NCBI GenBank assembly: GCA_018340805.1
Contig: JACMZG010001913.1
Location: 41,647,540-41,711,539 of the forward strand
Direction of reading: 5' to 3'
DNA: 64,000 nucleotides
From: Microvelia longipes
Taxonomy: Eukaryota; Arthropoda; Insecta; Hemiptera; Veliidae
Positions 46,166 through 59,725 of this stretch are shown piece after piece. The notes under the pieces are model-generated. The model was not told the DNA's origin. It worked only from the letters and a program-made list of their open reading frames with translations, and did not search any database. The position numbers and the translations under genes are program-made. Every line of letters starts with the position of its first letter. Within the stretch, counting starts at the first letter, position 1.

Positions 46166-46659
46166 TATTTTTAGGGTTTCGAAGATAATTTTCGAAATTT
46201 TGATACTTTCTGTCACGTGTCTGTCGTTCTGTTTGTCAATCACCTAAATCTCTTGAACTATAACAGCTAGAGACTTGAAATTTGGTACACATGTACAACT
46301 TATCATGGAAAAATACAGCCAGTTATGTTAAATACGCAGTTTGCGATTCATGCGCACAATCGCCAAAATGCGAACATTTTTGGAAAACATCGATTGGGGT
46401 ATCAAATTGTAGGTATTGATGAGAAGGTTATAAACATGTGTCGCATTTTCAAAATGGCGGCCATTATATCCTTCAAAAATATAATAAAAACACCAAAAAT
46501 GGTCCTCCTCCCCTATCTAACCAAGAAGGGGTGATCCTAAAATTATAAAAAAAATGAGATGGGTAACTCTCTATAAGCCATAGAAATTCTTCGGTCAAAT
46601 AGATTCAAAAGTTAATTTTAGCAGTTTCAAAATTGCACACTCGCGATTAAGTTTTTTAC

Positions 46660-47110
46660 TTTTCCTTACCTGCACGGTAGGTATATAGGAAAAGTTATGT
46701 GTTTGATCAAAATTCTGAAACCGAGATTTCACCAGAGCTATTTTTTCAGGTGTTTTTAAGACTATTTAAGTGGTTTTTAGCGAGTTGTCTGTATGTGTGT
46801 GTGTCAGTAATCATCGTAGCTCCCAGTGTGTTATGCTAGAAAAGTGAAAATGGTACGAAAATCAACATCCAGGTCTAGTTGTGCTTTCCGGAAGGTAATG
46901 TTTTAATGACGTCATTAACCGCCATTAATGACTCAAAACAATTTTTCAAAAATTCATAAAACACGAAAACAGTTATCGGATCAATAATTAAAATTTAATA
47001 CGCATGTAGTCCTATGTAAGACATTAAGAGCCAAGTTTCATCTAGTTATCAGCATTAGTTAAATTTTTATCGAATGACATACATACTTAACTTTAAAAAA
47101 TTATTAAAAA
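46660..47110. repeat. Dispersed repeat family R1, second long copy
   Basis: Shares GGTGTTTTTAAGACTATTTA, a TCATCGTAGCTCCCAGTGTG stretch, GACGTCATTAACC and ATCAGCATTAGTT with 12867-13372. Its left edge has a short inverted pair (ACTTTTCCTTACC with GGTATATAGGAAAAGT). Confidence 0.62.
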
Positions 47111-47154
47111 TAGAATTTTGGATGAAATTTGGTACGTAAATGTACCTCTTGTTA

Positions 47155-47360
47155 TGATTAAAATCGGTACGGGGTACCTCGGAACTTTTCCACACCCTTC
47201 GGACTCGCTTCGCTCGTCCTCAGAATAGGATGGTTACTAATGGCCTAGAGTTTATGTACTTCGGACTCGCTTCGCTCGTCCTCAGAATAGGATGGTTAGC
47301 AAATGGCCTTTTTAACTTAAATGGGTTTTTAAATTCCGAGGTACCCCGTATCGTTTTTTC
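47155..47360. repeat. GGTACGGGGTACC repeat with inverted ends and an internal duplication
   Basis: Opens with CGGTACGGGGTACCTCGGAA and closes with TTCCGAGGTACCCCGTATCG, an inverted pair. Between them CTTCGGACTCGCTTCGCTCG followed by TCCTCAGAATAGGATGGTTA occurs twice. Related to the 5S-like composite repeats in the GPAM introns, but without the 5S segment. Confidence 0.7.
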
Positions 47361-47877
47361 TATTATTTTTTAACAAATAATAATTAATTAGTATAAAAAA
47401 GCATACAAGAGCGTAAACTTCGCATAATCTTAAATGAAGTAAAAGTTCCGATTTTTCCTCGTATTTATTAAATTATTTAAATTTTTGGCGAAAATTTGTA
47501 ACCTTTGGCAAATGTAAACAAGCTTTTACGTTTACAAAAAGTGCCACACTAATTAATATTAAGTTCGCTTATAACTTTTTTAACTAATTAGTAGATTTTG
47601 ATCGGAGTTTTATATATTTGTTTCTATTTTTTGCGGTTCCAACGACGTGTTATATGTTAAAAACACTTGTATACTTTTGGGCATTAAGCGTAAAATTTCA
47701 AACTTTCAAAGTAATTATTTCAAAATGGCGGCCAATATCAAAAACTAAATTTGGGAATATTTCTTTTGTCATATTGAGAGGTACATTCCTACCTAATTTT
47801 AAGTTCATCGGGTCATTTTTCGATTTTTTTAAAATTTTTGCTGGCTAAGCAAATAGGGTGAAAACATTTTATGCTTT

Positions 47878-48460
47878 AGGATTGAAAGATGTTAGGATTA
47901 TGACCAGATCAAAACCAAGTAAACACTGCAAACCTCTATTTAAAAAACTTAATATTTTAACAATAGTGAATTTATTTATTTATAATGCTTTACTTTATAT
48001 TAAATCAAATGAGGCTGATTTTTTGAAAAATAAAAGTCAATCATAGTTAAGTACTAGGTCCAAACATTTGCTGCCAGTACCAATGCCAGGCTAAATAAGT
48101 CCCAAGTTGGGCATTCAGTGTTAGGTATTAAGTTATTTAATAAGTTAGATTATACTAGTAAAAAGTTACCTTTAAAGAATTTTAAAAAGCAGTTAAAGGA
48201 ATTCTTATTAAGAACCTTTTATAATATTACTGAGTACCTGTCTCTAAAAACCATTACTATCTAGTCATGTTTGTCTTGTCGTCTTGTTTGTCTGTTATAT
48301 TTTATTATGTATTTTTTTCTTAAATTAGTTTCACTAGAATTTATAAAATTTTAAATAGTTTTTATGATTATTTTAACTTATTTTTGTAATGACCTATGCT
48401 TTTGTCATAAATTTTTTTTACATTATGTACACCCAAGCAAATAAAGACTTATTTATTTAT
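47878..48460 (+). pseudogene. 5'-truncated LINE, RT C-terminal remnant
   Basis: Reads KPSKHCKPLFKKLNILTIVN, LFIYNALLYIKSNE, then after several breaks NKSQVGHSVLGIKLFNKLDY and LPLKNFKKQLKEFLLRTFYN with a stop at about 48264. This is the end of a Jockey/CR1-like RT. The 3' tail is AATAAAGACTTATTTATTTA, ending about 48460. All catalytic motifs are absent. Confidence 0.83.
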
Positions 48461-48479
48461 TTGATATTCCGGGCAGCAC

Positions 48480-49733
48480 AACTAGATCCAAAGACTGATT
48501 TTTGTACCAAGTTTCAACTATCTAGCATAAACATAGTGGGAGTTAGGCGTAACACAGAAAGACATGAAGCTGAAATCGGTTCAGATGGTCCTAAAAACAC
48601 CTGAAATGGATAATTCAAGTGAAATCTTGGGTTAAAATTTTTTGGGTGAAACCAATACTTTTCCTCTATATACCTTCTGTATAAGAAGGTGAGGAAAAGT
48701 AAATGTATACAAAGTTTCACTTTAATAGGAACAGGGTTATCTACTGTTTTTGTCCGATCACTAAAGTAAGCAGCACGAGCGTGAGCTGAGTATCGCGGCC
48801 ATCTGTTTTGTCCTTCCGTCCAAAAGCCAATAAAGAACGATACCCCACTGACCCCTGATAACCACTCCCCCTATAATTATCGGAATGAGGTACGGATTTA
48901 CGTAGTAATCGTATTTCTCAAAACTCCTCAATAGATAATATTGAATTTTACATAAAACTGGTGAGTTATACTATTTTAAGTTGTACATATTTATATACTG
49001 TAACTATGTATATAGTTTGCATTTAATTGATAAATTAATTAATAAGAACAAAACATGTGGCACCCTTCGCCATGATTTTAAATATATCGAGAAGTGCTCT
49101 ACAGCAAAAAACGGTGAGTTCACCAGAACTAACCGTTTTGCTCTATCGCCACAAATTTTTTTAAGGGGTCAATCCATATCAACGTGTCCAGATCTGGGTG
49201 CTCAAAAAAGTAGATGTTGCTAATTATTTTGCTATTGATACTCCTACCCTTGTGGACCTTGTGGGGAAAAACGGTAGGAGATCTGAGTTTTATAAATAGA
49301 AAATTGTTTGTTCCTTATGAGGAGTAACTATCACCTCCTTCTCTGGTGGACACTTTATATGAAAACACCCTTTATATTGAAAATAGTAATTTTTCATCCC
49401 GCGGGGTTTCAAGCAGCTCTGGAAATGTTTTTACTTAAAAATTCAGCATCGATATTATGAAGTATAAGAAAAATGCTCTATCTTTTAGGAACGATTTTTA
49501 GGGAACGTTTCAAAGAAAAATGATCTTACAAGGTTGGTGTTATGGAGGGGGAAGGGACTCACTAATATATACGTGTGTGTATTATATTTACAGAGTACGA
49601 GATTTTTGTTCCTAGACGTTTTTATGGGGCACGATAACACCTTACGAACACTTTCTTTTATCAAAATAAAAGTTGGTACAAAAAGTCTATTGTTCATATG
49701 AAATATCTGAGAGGCCATTATGAAGACCCACAT
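48480..49733. repeat. Fragments of dispersed families R1 and R2 before the gap
   Basis: 48490-48700 resembles R1 (GATTTTTGTACCAAGTTTCA, AAAACACCTGAAATGG, an inverted TATATACCTTCTGTATAAG). 49200-49690 is the inverted counterpart of R2 at 21430-21620 (CACCTCCTTCTCTGGTGGAC, CGAGATTTTTGTTCCTAGAC). The middle is unclassified. Confidence 0.55.
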
Positions 49734-50733
49734 NNNNNNNNNNNNNNNNNNNNNNNNNNNNNNNNNNNNNNNNNNNNNNNNNNNNNNNNNNNNNNNNNNN
49801 NNNNNNNNNNNNNNNNNNNNNNNNNNNNNNNNNNNNNNNNNNNNNNNNNNNNNNNNNNNNNNNNNNNNNNNNNNNNNNNNNNNNNNNNNNNNNNNNNNNN
49901 NNNNNNNNNNNNNNNNNNNNNNNNNNNNNNNNNNNNNNNNNNNNNNNNNNNNNNNNNNNNNNNNNNNNNNNNNNNNNNNNNNNNNNNNNNNNNNNNNNNN
50001 NNNNNNNNNNNNNNNNNNNNNNNNNNNNNNNNNNNNNNNNNNNNNNNNNNNNNNNNNNNNNNNNNNNNNNNNNNNNNNNNNNNNNNNNNNNNNNNNNNNN
50101 NNNNNNNNNNNNNNNNNNNNNNNNNNNNNNNNNNNNNNNNNNNNNNNNNNNNNNNNNNNNNNNNNNNNNNNNNNNNNNNNNNNNNNNNNNNNNNNNNNNN
50201 NNNNNNNNNNNNNNNNNNNNNNNNNNNNNNNNNNNNNNNNNNNNNNNNNNNNNNNNNNNNNNNNNNNNNNNNNNNNNNNNNNNNNNNNNNNNNNNNNNNN
50301 NNNNNNNNNNNNNNNNNNNNNNNNNNNNNNNNNNNNNNNNNNNNNNNNNNNNNNNNNNNNNNNNNNNNNNNNNNNNNNNNNNNNNNNNNNNNNNNNNNNN
50401 NNNNNNNNNNNNNNNNNNNNNNNNNNNNNNNNNNNNNNNNNNNNNNNNNNNNNNNNNNNNNNNNNNNNNNNNNNNNNNNNNNNNNNNNNNNNNNNNNNNN
50501 NNNNNNNNNNNNNNNNNNNNNNNNNNNNNNNNNNNNNNNNNNNNNNNNNNNNNNNNNNNNNNNNNNNNNNNNNNNNNNNNNNNNNNNNNNNNNNNNNNNN
50601 NNNNNNNNNNNNNNNNNNNNNNNNNNNNNNNNNNNNNNNNNNNNNNNNNNNNNNNNNNNNNNNNNNNNNNNNNNNNNNNNNNNNNNNNNNNNNNNNNNNN
50701 NNNNNNNNNNNNNNNNNNNNNNNNNNNNNNNNN
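49734..50733. other. Assembly gap of exactly 1000 N
   Basis: A round-number gap that hides the 5' part of the LINE whose 3' end follows. Frames drawn through it are not meaningful before 50734. Confidence 1.
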
Positions 50734-52521
50734 TTTCTTCGGAACTCATGGCCATCCTGCAAGCCCTTAAATATGTAGATACATATCAAGGTATTAAGAA
50801 ACACTTCATCTTTTTAACCGATTCCCAAAGTTCATTGAATTCTCTAAACACATATATTTCAACAAGCTTTAAAACAACTAAAAATTATATAATTCACGAA
50901 ATAATTCTCAAGATTGCCAAAATTACAGAAAAGGGGCATAGAATCACATTTCAGTGGATACCTAGCCATATTGGTATTAAATTTAACGAACATGTTGATA
51001 AGCTAGCCAAAGAGGGAGCTACGACAGGAAAAGTAATAAGAGAGGAATCCATACTTACCATAGCAGATTTTAAAAACAAAATAATTAACAACAGTAAATC
51101 AGAATGGAAGGAACATTATAACAATTCTCTGCTAGCAGGTAAAGGACTCTGGTATAATCAACTGATAGGAATGGAAAATAAATCATGGTATTATCTAGTG
51201 AATATCCCTATTGAAAATATAATTACCATAAATAGATTGTTATCAGGACATGGAAACATAAACAGAAATAAACATATGTTTGGATTGGCAGATAAAGAGT
51301 GTGATAGGTGTACTCTAGGAGTTATTCAGGACATGAAACACATTATTTCAGTCTGTCCACTTATCAAAGCTGACAGGGAAAGCTTCAGAGAGAAATATAA
51401 TATCAATAATCAACAAACAACGCATTCTGCCATCAAGGAACATATAAATAACGAAACCTTTTTAAATGATATTTGTGGATTAATTAAAATCTTTCAAATT
51501 TGAAGCATTATAACAGTATTCAAGTATATTACTTTTCCCAACAATAATAGATTAAATGTGAAATATTGTTTTAATTTTATTTATTTTTTTTTTGTTAATT
51601 TTAATGATTGTGTGTGTATGTATGTATATTTATGTGTATGTATGTATTTATGTGTATGTATGTATATTTATAACTTTATTTATTTAATTTAATTTTATTA
51701 TTTTTTTAAACAAGTTACCTTTACCTTAATATAATCTGTCAATAATACTCAATTAGGTGCTAGTGCAATGTAGAGTGCAAAAATCTAGTCTTAAAACAAA
51801 TATAGTATTATTTGATATAACAATAAAATAAGATAAGTCAAAGAAGTATAATATTTTAAAAAAATCCTAATGTGTTAAAAGGGGCTGTGATAAGCAAAAG
51901 TATTTGTAAATATTTTACTATTTCATTAAAAAAAATGTATATCAATATCAACATAAATATTTATTATTATTTTTTCTATTTTAATTTCAGACAGAGTGAA
52001 ATTAAAACAGATAGTATAGAGGATACAATTTAAAACAGTTAGTTTAAAAAATTAGTATGTTATTACTACAGATAGTATTTAATAAATAAAGTTTGTAGTA
52101 ATTATTACAGCTAGTAAATAATTTTTTGCCTAAATGAGGATTTAATTTTACTTATTCCTTTACTTTTAAATAATATATACAGGGGGGGAGCCATAGTAAA
52201 TACAAAAAATGCAAATTTTATTATTATTTTTTTTTTTTTTCTTTTTATTTATTTGTTCTCATACAATATAAAATATTATTAACATTTATCTAATATAAAT
52301 TTTTACCTTAAAAGAATATCTTATTTTTATATTTTGCAAAAGTATGTGTGTGTATTATCATTATCTATATCTTATTATTATATACAAATGTATGTATGGA
52401 AAATATTATATTATTATCATTAATGTTCTACCACCAAATGATAGTCGTATTTCAAATTGTAAAATATTAAAAAAGAAGAGGTCCTATGGCTCCAAAAAAA
52501 AAAAAAAAAAAAAAAAAAAAT
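50734..52521 (+). pseudogene. Non-LTR retrotransposon 3' end with RNase H domain (I/R1-like), cut by gap
   Basis: From the gap edge the frame reads SSELMAILQALKYV (RNase H Glu), FIFLTDSQSSLNSL (TDSQS, catalytic Asp) and FQWIPSHIGIKFNEHVDKLA (WIPSH and the final Asp), the full RNase H signature of Jockey/I/R1-group elements. It then has a C-terminal HGNINRNKHMFGLA, CDRC...H...C zinc-knuckle-like segment and a stop at 51501. The visible 256 codons have no interruption, so this may be a recent copy. A 28-A tract at about 52494-52521 may be its poly(A) tail, which gives a long 3' UTR containing (TATG)n repeats at about 51610-51670. Confidence 0.87.
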
Positions 52522-52634
52522 AAAAAGATGGTTTATAAACAGTGAGTAATGTCGAACGTATTAAGTTAAAAACAAAAAAAAAAGAAAGAAGAAGATTAAC
52601 AACAACAACAATAATCTAACGTATTAAGGGGTCA

Positions 52635-52990
52635 GTACACAAGCGTCGAAAAGCCCTTCCGTCGAAAGGCCATTCCGTCGAAAAAATGGAACTTATCGTC
52701 GAAAGGCCCTTCCGTCGAAAACCATTCCGTAAAAGCCATTCCGTCGAATTTATATTTTTCGACGGAATGGTCTGACTTTTTAGTTTTAAACCGTTCCGTC
52801 GAAAATATATTAATTTCGACGGACGGGCTTTTCGACGGAATGGCTTGACCATACCGTCGAAAAACCCAATCGTCGAAATGTTGACAAAAAGAGGCTTTTC
52901 GACGGAATGGTTTTTAGACGGAGTGGTCCAAGTTTTCTATTTGAAACCGTTCCGTCGAAAACAACTTCTTTTTCGACGGACGGGCTTTTC
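52635..52990. mobile_element. MITE-like element built of CCGTCGAAA inverted words, truncated by copy C
   Basis: The words CCGTCGAAA and TTTCGACGG occur many times in both orientations over 350 bp. The outermost pair is CGAAAAGCCCTTCCGTCGAA on the left (52645 on) and TTCGACGGACGGGCTTTTCG on the right (to 52990), an inverted repeat with one mismatch. The right end stops short exactly where copy C begins (GGGTCGCC at 52991). No protein. Confidence 0.8.
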
Positions 52991-53979
52991 GGGTCGCCTA
53001 CGATGCGTCTAATGGTCGATGTCACTAATGTTCATTGTAGCTAATCCCCCACCACTTTCTGAGACAGCTGATTAGCTCCATCGCACATTCTTGACAACCA
53101 TTTTTTTAAGACTTTTGCGACTCCGGTTTTTATTAAATTAGGTAAATATCTCATGAAAATTTGTTAGAAATGTATTATTTGGCCAAAATACTGTAAATAT
53201 GATAAAAATTTTCTTTTAGACCCAACGCACATCTTTGACAAACACACCACGTGCTTTCCAAAAGTTGATAAACGTGTGGTTGGATTTTTAAAACACGTCG
53301 TTTGACAGCGTCTTACGGTAAAGTTCTAAAAATGTAATCGTGAATGATAAAAAAATAATTTTTACTGATTAGGCAAATTAAATTTAAAGAAATTGGTTTT
53401 TTAAATTTACATTTTTTATTTTTATAAACAGTTTATAATAATTTTCATGTTATATATTTGTCAATATTGAATCTTTGTTTACCTTTTAAATGTACTCATT
53501 TTTAAAAGTAAACAAATTAAAAAAGAAAACAAATCGTAGGCAATCACCTTTTAAATGTACACTTTTTCAAAAGAAACAAACGAAACAAATTGAAAGGCCG
53601 GCGAAGTGGTGAATACAGTTAAAATGGTCTGTTTTAGTGATCCACTTATTAATTTTTATTAAGTTTAGGGCTCTAGTAAACAAGAACAATAGTAAAATTT
53701 CATTTTGATTTGTTTTTATACCAGTTGCAATTAATGATGTGGTTGAATGTTTTTGGTGGCTGGTTCCTTATTTTTATTTAAGATATTGTCCCTACAGGCT
53801 CTTCGATTCATTTGTATTTTACAAACAACTGTAGTCAATTTTAGTATGGTTCACTTAGGATTTATATTAAACATTTGTGCTGATTAGTGGGATAACGTTG
53901 AAAGATTTCTACTGCTTAGATTGCAGTTTGTATTATATTATTTATTAGTTAATCTGGTGTAGTGGGATAGAATCAACAA

Positions 53980-54192
53980 GTGACTTCTCACATATTTCAG
54001 ACTGTCGATACGACTGCGAATGTCAATATAAGAAAATTTTGGCCACTAGGGCTACTTTTAATGAGTATTGTATTTGTAAAAGGAGGTTCTGCTAATGTCA
54101 TGTTGCCTGTCATTTATAAAAGTTACTTTGTGTTGCAGAAATTCTACAAAAGAATAAAATATTTTTTTTGGCGAAAGAATTTTTTATATTGA
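53980..54192 (+). other. Small frame in the long repeat, copy C
   Basis: Seventy codons starting MTSHIFQTVDTTANVNIR, as in copy B but with a shifted last third. No recognised family. Confidence 0.25.
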
Positions 54193-56200
54193 TTTTTCGA
54201 TACTTGCACTAGTTATGTTAAGGGAGTTATTTCACTTGATGTAACTATAGCATTAAGAAACCCCTGCTGATATTGCCAGTTGAATGATGTAACTTTTGGT
54301 TTGATATACTCAAAGAATTCAACCCTGGGTTTTAGAATTTATTTAAAAAATTGAAAGTTAAAGTTGATGGAAGTTGAAAAAGTAATCTTTTTGTTGTCAG
54401 CATTGGTGCAGCTTGGCCGGGAGCAACTCTGCAGCCAGGTGAATTTCCTTTGGGATGCTTGCTATTTTGCCCAATAATCCTGTTTTTTTCAGGATTTTGG
54501 TTTAGGATCCATAGTCAGAGGAATAGCACTTTTACTTGTTCGTCAATTTTCCTGGATTTTTAAAGGTAATGCTTAGACATGTTGAAGATCAGCATGTACT
54601 GAGTTTTCTATGACTGTCCTAATGTGTTAATGAATTGCTGCTTTAACCACCGTTCTAGAATTATTTTGTAGTTAAAAACTTATAAATTAAAAATAATAAT
54701 TTTTCTTCCAAACTAAGATTTTAACCTGTGTGAGAGTACTTTAAGTTTCCCCTCAAAGCCCCCCCCCCCAAAAAAACACCTCTCAACATTAATCAATTTT
54801 ATTTTTAACTTCAATTTTTTATGTGCCCTTTTACATTTTTATATATGAGGTCCTATTTGAAATTTTTAAAGTTAAAAAAGGGCATTTCTTCTGTGTAGTT
54901 GGAAGAACCATAAATCAGTGGTAACACCACTAACAAGTGAGGACTCAAGTTAGGGTTTAATCGCAACACATCTTTTTTTTTTTTTTCTTAGAACTTATTC
55001 AAGAGGACAAAACTTTTGGTTGGACTGATATGAAATTTTGGGAGTGGTTTAACATTCTGGACTAACCTCTTTTGCTCCCTTGCATGATATTTCACACTGT
55101 CAACTGATAGTATGTGCACTGCTATAATTCAACTCTAGCTCACCAGTTGATGGAATTACGCCACAACAGTAGATTTCATCGCTTTTTTAATTCCATGGTG
55201 GATTCTAGAGGTGTTACCTCTGGGACTCAATTTGCAAAAGGCTCCTCACTTACGAAATTGGTGGCAACTTTATGACTTCACTAGTTTCACTCGGCTCTCC
55301 ATTGTGAGATATTTATGCTGGCAACAATAATGAAACCATCTCACCCATACCACGCTATGCTTTCTTCTTTCCTTCTCCCTGGTTACCTACCTCAGACCAA
55401 CCTACCAGTGATGAATTAAACGACAAAAGGTATACAATAGAAATCAAAAATTGTGGTAATCTAGGCTTTTAAGTTATTCCTAATGTTCTTAGATTATTTT
55501 TTTCCTGAAGTGCTACATTAAAGTGCTTTAAGTCAAATAGGACCTCAACCACATCTGTGGCCAGCACCTGTATTAGGATATTAAAATTTTATGTCTAGAG
55601 TGGATCTTGTTTTTAATGGTTTGATAAAAAAATTAGATAGGGAAACTTTTCCATATTCAAAATTTGTACTGATAAAACATTTACTGCTAGAAAAAATAAA
55701 TAATATAAATACAAAGAAAATATCAGAATACCGATTAATTATAGAATTCCTTAAAGATGACACACTAGCAAAATTTTTTAAATGATCTAGGTTATCAAAC
55801 TATATTTCACTCTTTTCCAAAGCATAATCACATACATATTACAAGTAAATATATTTTCCATAGTAATGTTTTAATAAATACACCACTTAACTTTAATTAG
55901 CAGATTTGGCTTTTAGGAGTAATCTTAAATATTTTGTTTTTCATCCTAATGTAATTCATGTCATCAATTAGTTATTATAGGGACAATTATAAGTTGATTC
56001 AATTTGATGTAAACAAAACCAAATGCATTCGGAGGTTAACCTGACTTTTTTTATTAATAGGGCGAGATGTCATTGCAAGAATAAGTATAGGCGGCTTTTA
56101 TTGAAAATTTTCTATTGATTCATGCAATGATATTCAATAGTACTGCCAGACTAGAATGTGAATTTTTTTTATTTTTAGTATTAGTCTCCATTGTTTTATG

Positions 56201-56603
56201 CTTATTATTTTTCAGACACTAGATGGGATGGAATAAAATTCAAACAAATTACTTCATCAAAACGATATTTCGCCTTTATTAAGAGTCACAAGGCATATTC
56301 ATGTTTCAAAGAAACCTATATACATAGTTGAAATACTATAATGCCAGAACTATTCTAAAGAATTTATTATTTTATATTATATTAAAATATATTTATTTTA
56401 TTTATTATTTTATGGTGGAAGACTATAATATAAAATAATAAATACTTTACACTAGTTCTGACATTATAGTATTTCAACTATGTATATATGTATTCTTTGA
56501 AACATGAATATGCCTTGTGACTCCTAATAAAGGCGAAATATTGTTGTAGTAATTTGTTTGAATTTTTATTCCGTCCCATCTAGTGTCCGAAAACTAATAA
56601 GTG
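56201..56603. mobile_element. Palindromic MITE nested in copy C
   Basis: Same two-armed structure as in copies A and B, with small deletions in the AT-rich centre. Confidence 0.83.
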
Positions 56604-59342
56604 AAAAATTGTTTATATACTAAACATGAAAACGAAGTACTTCTCATGATATATTACGGTTGGGTCTACCCATACATGGCCCATCATACTTCAGTCTAGT
56701 GTACTAGTGCAAAGAATATTTATTTTGCAAATGAAGATATCAATTAAAATATAATATATCCCCCTTTACTCCAGCATAACCAAAGTTTTATTAAAAATAA
56801 TATTCTGACACTATAATGATTTTTGAATCAACCAATTCAGTTGTTAAGCATGAGAAAGTATCCATAAATTTAATACACAGAATAAATATAACCTAAATTT
56901 TATTTTTCCATTCAATTTAGCTACTCAGTATTATTAAAGTGCCAAAAGATGTATAATTTTTTTTAAAATATGAATATTTTTGTAAAACTTTAAAAACATT
57001 CTAGTGGCACAAGCCTTTATTCCTTAACTGAAATTTTAAGCTTTTAAATATTATTAGTGGACTAAGTGGTGTCGTTAATAAAGTATAATTATTATAATAA
57101 TCTGTGATAGTTAGTTAATAATGTATAATGAGTGACTTGCATGTTTTAGGATTATTCTTTTAAATTAAAGGATACCAAAAAAAGGAATTAAGAAATCTCA
57201 TCAAACACTTATTTAAGATTCCTGCAAATTATATTGTATTAAAAAAATATTCTTTCATAGGGCAGCAAAATTTTTATCCAGTCTGTAATTTTATTTGTAT
57301 TACTTTTATGTATTTATTTAATTTTGGGAGACAATAATAATGTTTACTGGTTAATCATATTATAATTGCATAAAATATGTTATGTTAAAATAATATAATA
57401 TCAAAAATAATCAAGACTGTTTTGAAATTGAATAGTTTCCTGGTTTCATTTTTATTTCCAATGCTCTAACATTGGGCTGTGGAATCATTTTAGATATTCT
57501 AGAACTTTAAAAAATCACTCTCCCTAAAAAAATTTTATATTTAAAAACTTTTTTATGATAAAATATTGTTATTAACAGGATCAAAATTTACATCACACAA
57601 CCTGAGACGTATGCAAGTTCCTCATCTTATTTTGTAAGCATCAAATGTTTTCTCGTAGTGTGTTTTCCAAAAATGATTTATTTTATCCTCTTGGCTAATG
57701 TAATAAATGAAGAGTATTTTTATTAAAGGTCAAAACTGTGATTTATTTTTTAATGTTAAATTATTTTGTGAAAAATAATAAATAATTTATGTGTTATTTA
57801 TTAATAAATAATTAAATGATTGTTTTTATTTCTTTTCTTAAGTACCACATTTGAGGCAATTTTTTCTTTTTGGAGTCTATTTATTAAAAATTAATTCAGA
57901 CCTAATGAAATATATTACCTCTGAAGTCTAATAGTTGTAGCCAATTGTTTGCCAAGGAAATTCACTAAAACTACTTCTTTTGCTTAACTAATAGGTAGCA
58001 TAAACTGAGTTTTAAATTAATGTAAAAAAATCTGATTTTGGAAGGGTGAGTATAGTGGAAGTGTGTATTAAATAAAATGCCAATTTCTTATGAAAAACCC
58101 TGCAAATTTATTTACTAGTAGAAGTGCTCTTGCTCAGACGTGTAATGAATGGACTCAAAAGTTAAACAAGACATAAATTGTTGAGCAAGGTATTCAACAT
58201 TATAAATAAAAAATATTTTTTTCTCATTAATTAATAATACAATGCATTGGTTTATGACCTATGGATAAGGAATGGTCATTATTTTGTTACCAAAACCTTC
58301 AAGCACTAGCATTGGAGACCACAAATTTGGTGGTTACACAACAATGTGTCCCCAATATATATATATATAAAGCAGAAAGTGTAAATTTTATAGCAAATTG
58401 TCAAAAATATAATGGGGAGTAGAGATAGTTTTTCTGAAAGGAGGCTTATTAATCAAAGTTATGTGTAACCATTGAAGGAAAAAAGAAAAAACTTTTTCTG
58501 ATTAGGCTGAACACAGTAAAGATATATAATGCGAACTTAAAGGGTTATTCAACTCTGTTCGGTACTTTTTCCTAATGGCATAAATCTTTTGTATGTATTC
58601 TAATATGATGAGTGTTGCTGACCTAGAGGACATCCCATAAATTTCTAATAAGTAACTTCGTAATGAAATAGATTTCCAGTTACCTGAAATTCATAGGCTG
58701 TTCATTATTAAATTTATTAATAATTTTAGCTAAAAGTCGAACTTTACTCTTGATTGCAAGTTCGAGAGGTGGAAGCCCTAGTATTGATCTAGTATGTGAT
58801 CCTTTTTTACTAACATACAGAGTCTAGAGTGGTTACAGAGATTACCATGTATAGGATTTGACATTTAGTTAGACTGTGTCCTCATGGTATATACCAGACC
58901 CTTGGAGATCCAAAGTCCTTGTACGAGGAGTAATTTACAGAGAGAAGAATGAGATTTTTCTTGTGCTGAAGATTAATTAATTATTATTTTGGACAGTCAT
59001 GCCAGAATGGCTGCTTTCATCTGTATGATTAGGGATCATCTGTATCATTGCGGTTTGGGATCAAAAGTACTATTAAGATTTCTATTAATTTTGGTTATTT
59101 TTTACATTAATTATTATTTAATTAACTTGCACATCTTCTTTTTTTAAAAATAAATTAAACTTGAAAATAATAACATTTTTTGGTTTAATTTCTATATTTT
59201 AATGAAGGCGGGAGTTTCCAGGTTTGGCATCTATCACGTAAGGGATCAGGTTTTGTGGTTTCTACACCAAGAATTACGAATCGCGAGGGGGCTAGAATCA
59301 TGACAATGTATTTCTTGTACTGGATTTCAATTTATATTGATC

Positions 59343-59725
59343 CATGTACCATTTGACACTTCCGAGTTTTGCAAAACATGAATAGTTGACACAATATAAT
59401 TGCACAAAAGACACCTAGGAAATGTAACAAGCAAAATACAATGCTACATCTGGGAACTGTTCTATCTTTTGTCATCATTGATGGCTCGACATAAATGTCA
59501 TGTCCCTCTCTGTTTTGTTACGTCTAACTCATCAGAGCGCTGACAGAGTCTAAACTCTAACTAATTTAGACTCTGACGGCGCCCTGATGAGTTAGACTTA
59601 ACGAAACAGAGCGGGACATGACTTTGACTTTATGTCGACCCATCAATGATGAAAAACGTCGAATAATGGAACAGTTCCAAGATATAGCATTGCATTTTGG
59701 TTTTTACATTTCCTAGGTATCTCTT
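59343..59725. repeat. Foldback repeat, copy in long repeat C
   Basis: Near-identical to 30733-31115, with both arms complete. A right-arm half copy follows at about 60125-60300, where GGCTCTATCGGCGCTTTGTT preserves bases lost from the corresponding spot in copy A. Confidence 0.8.
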
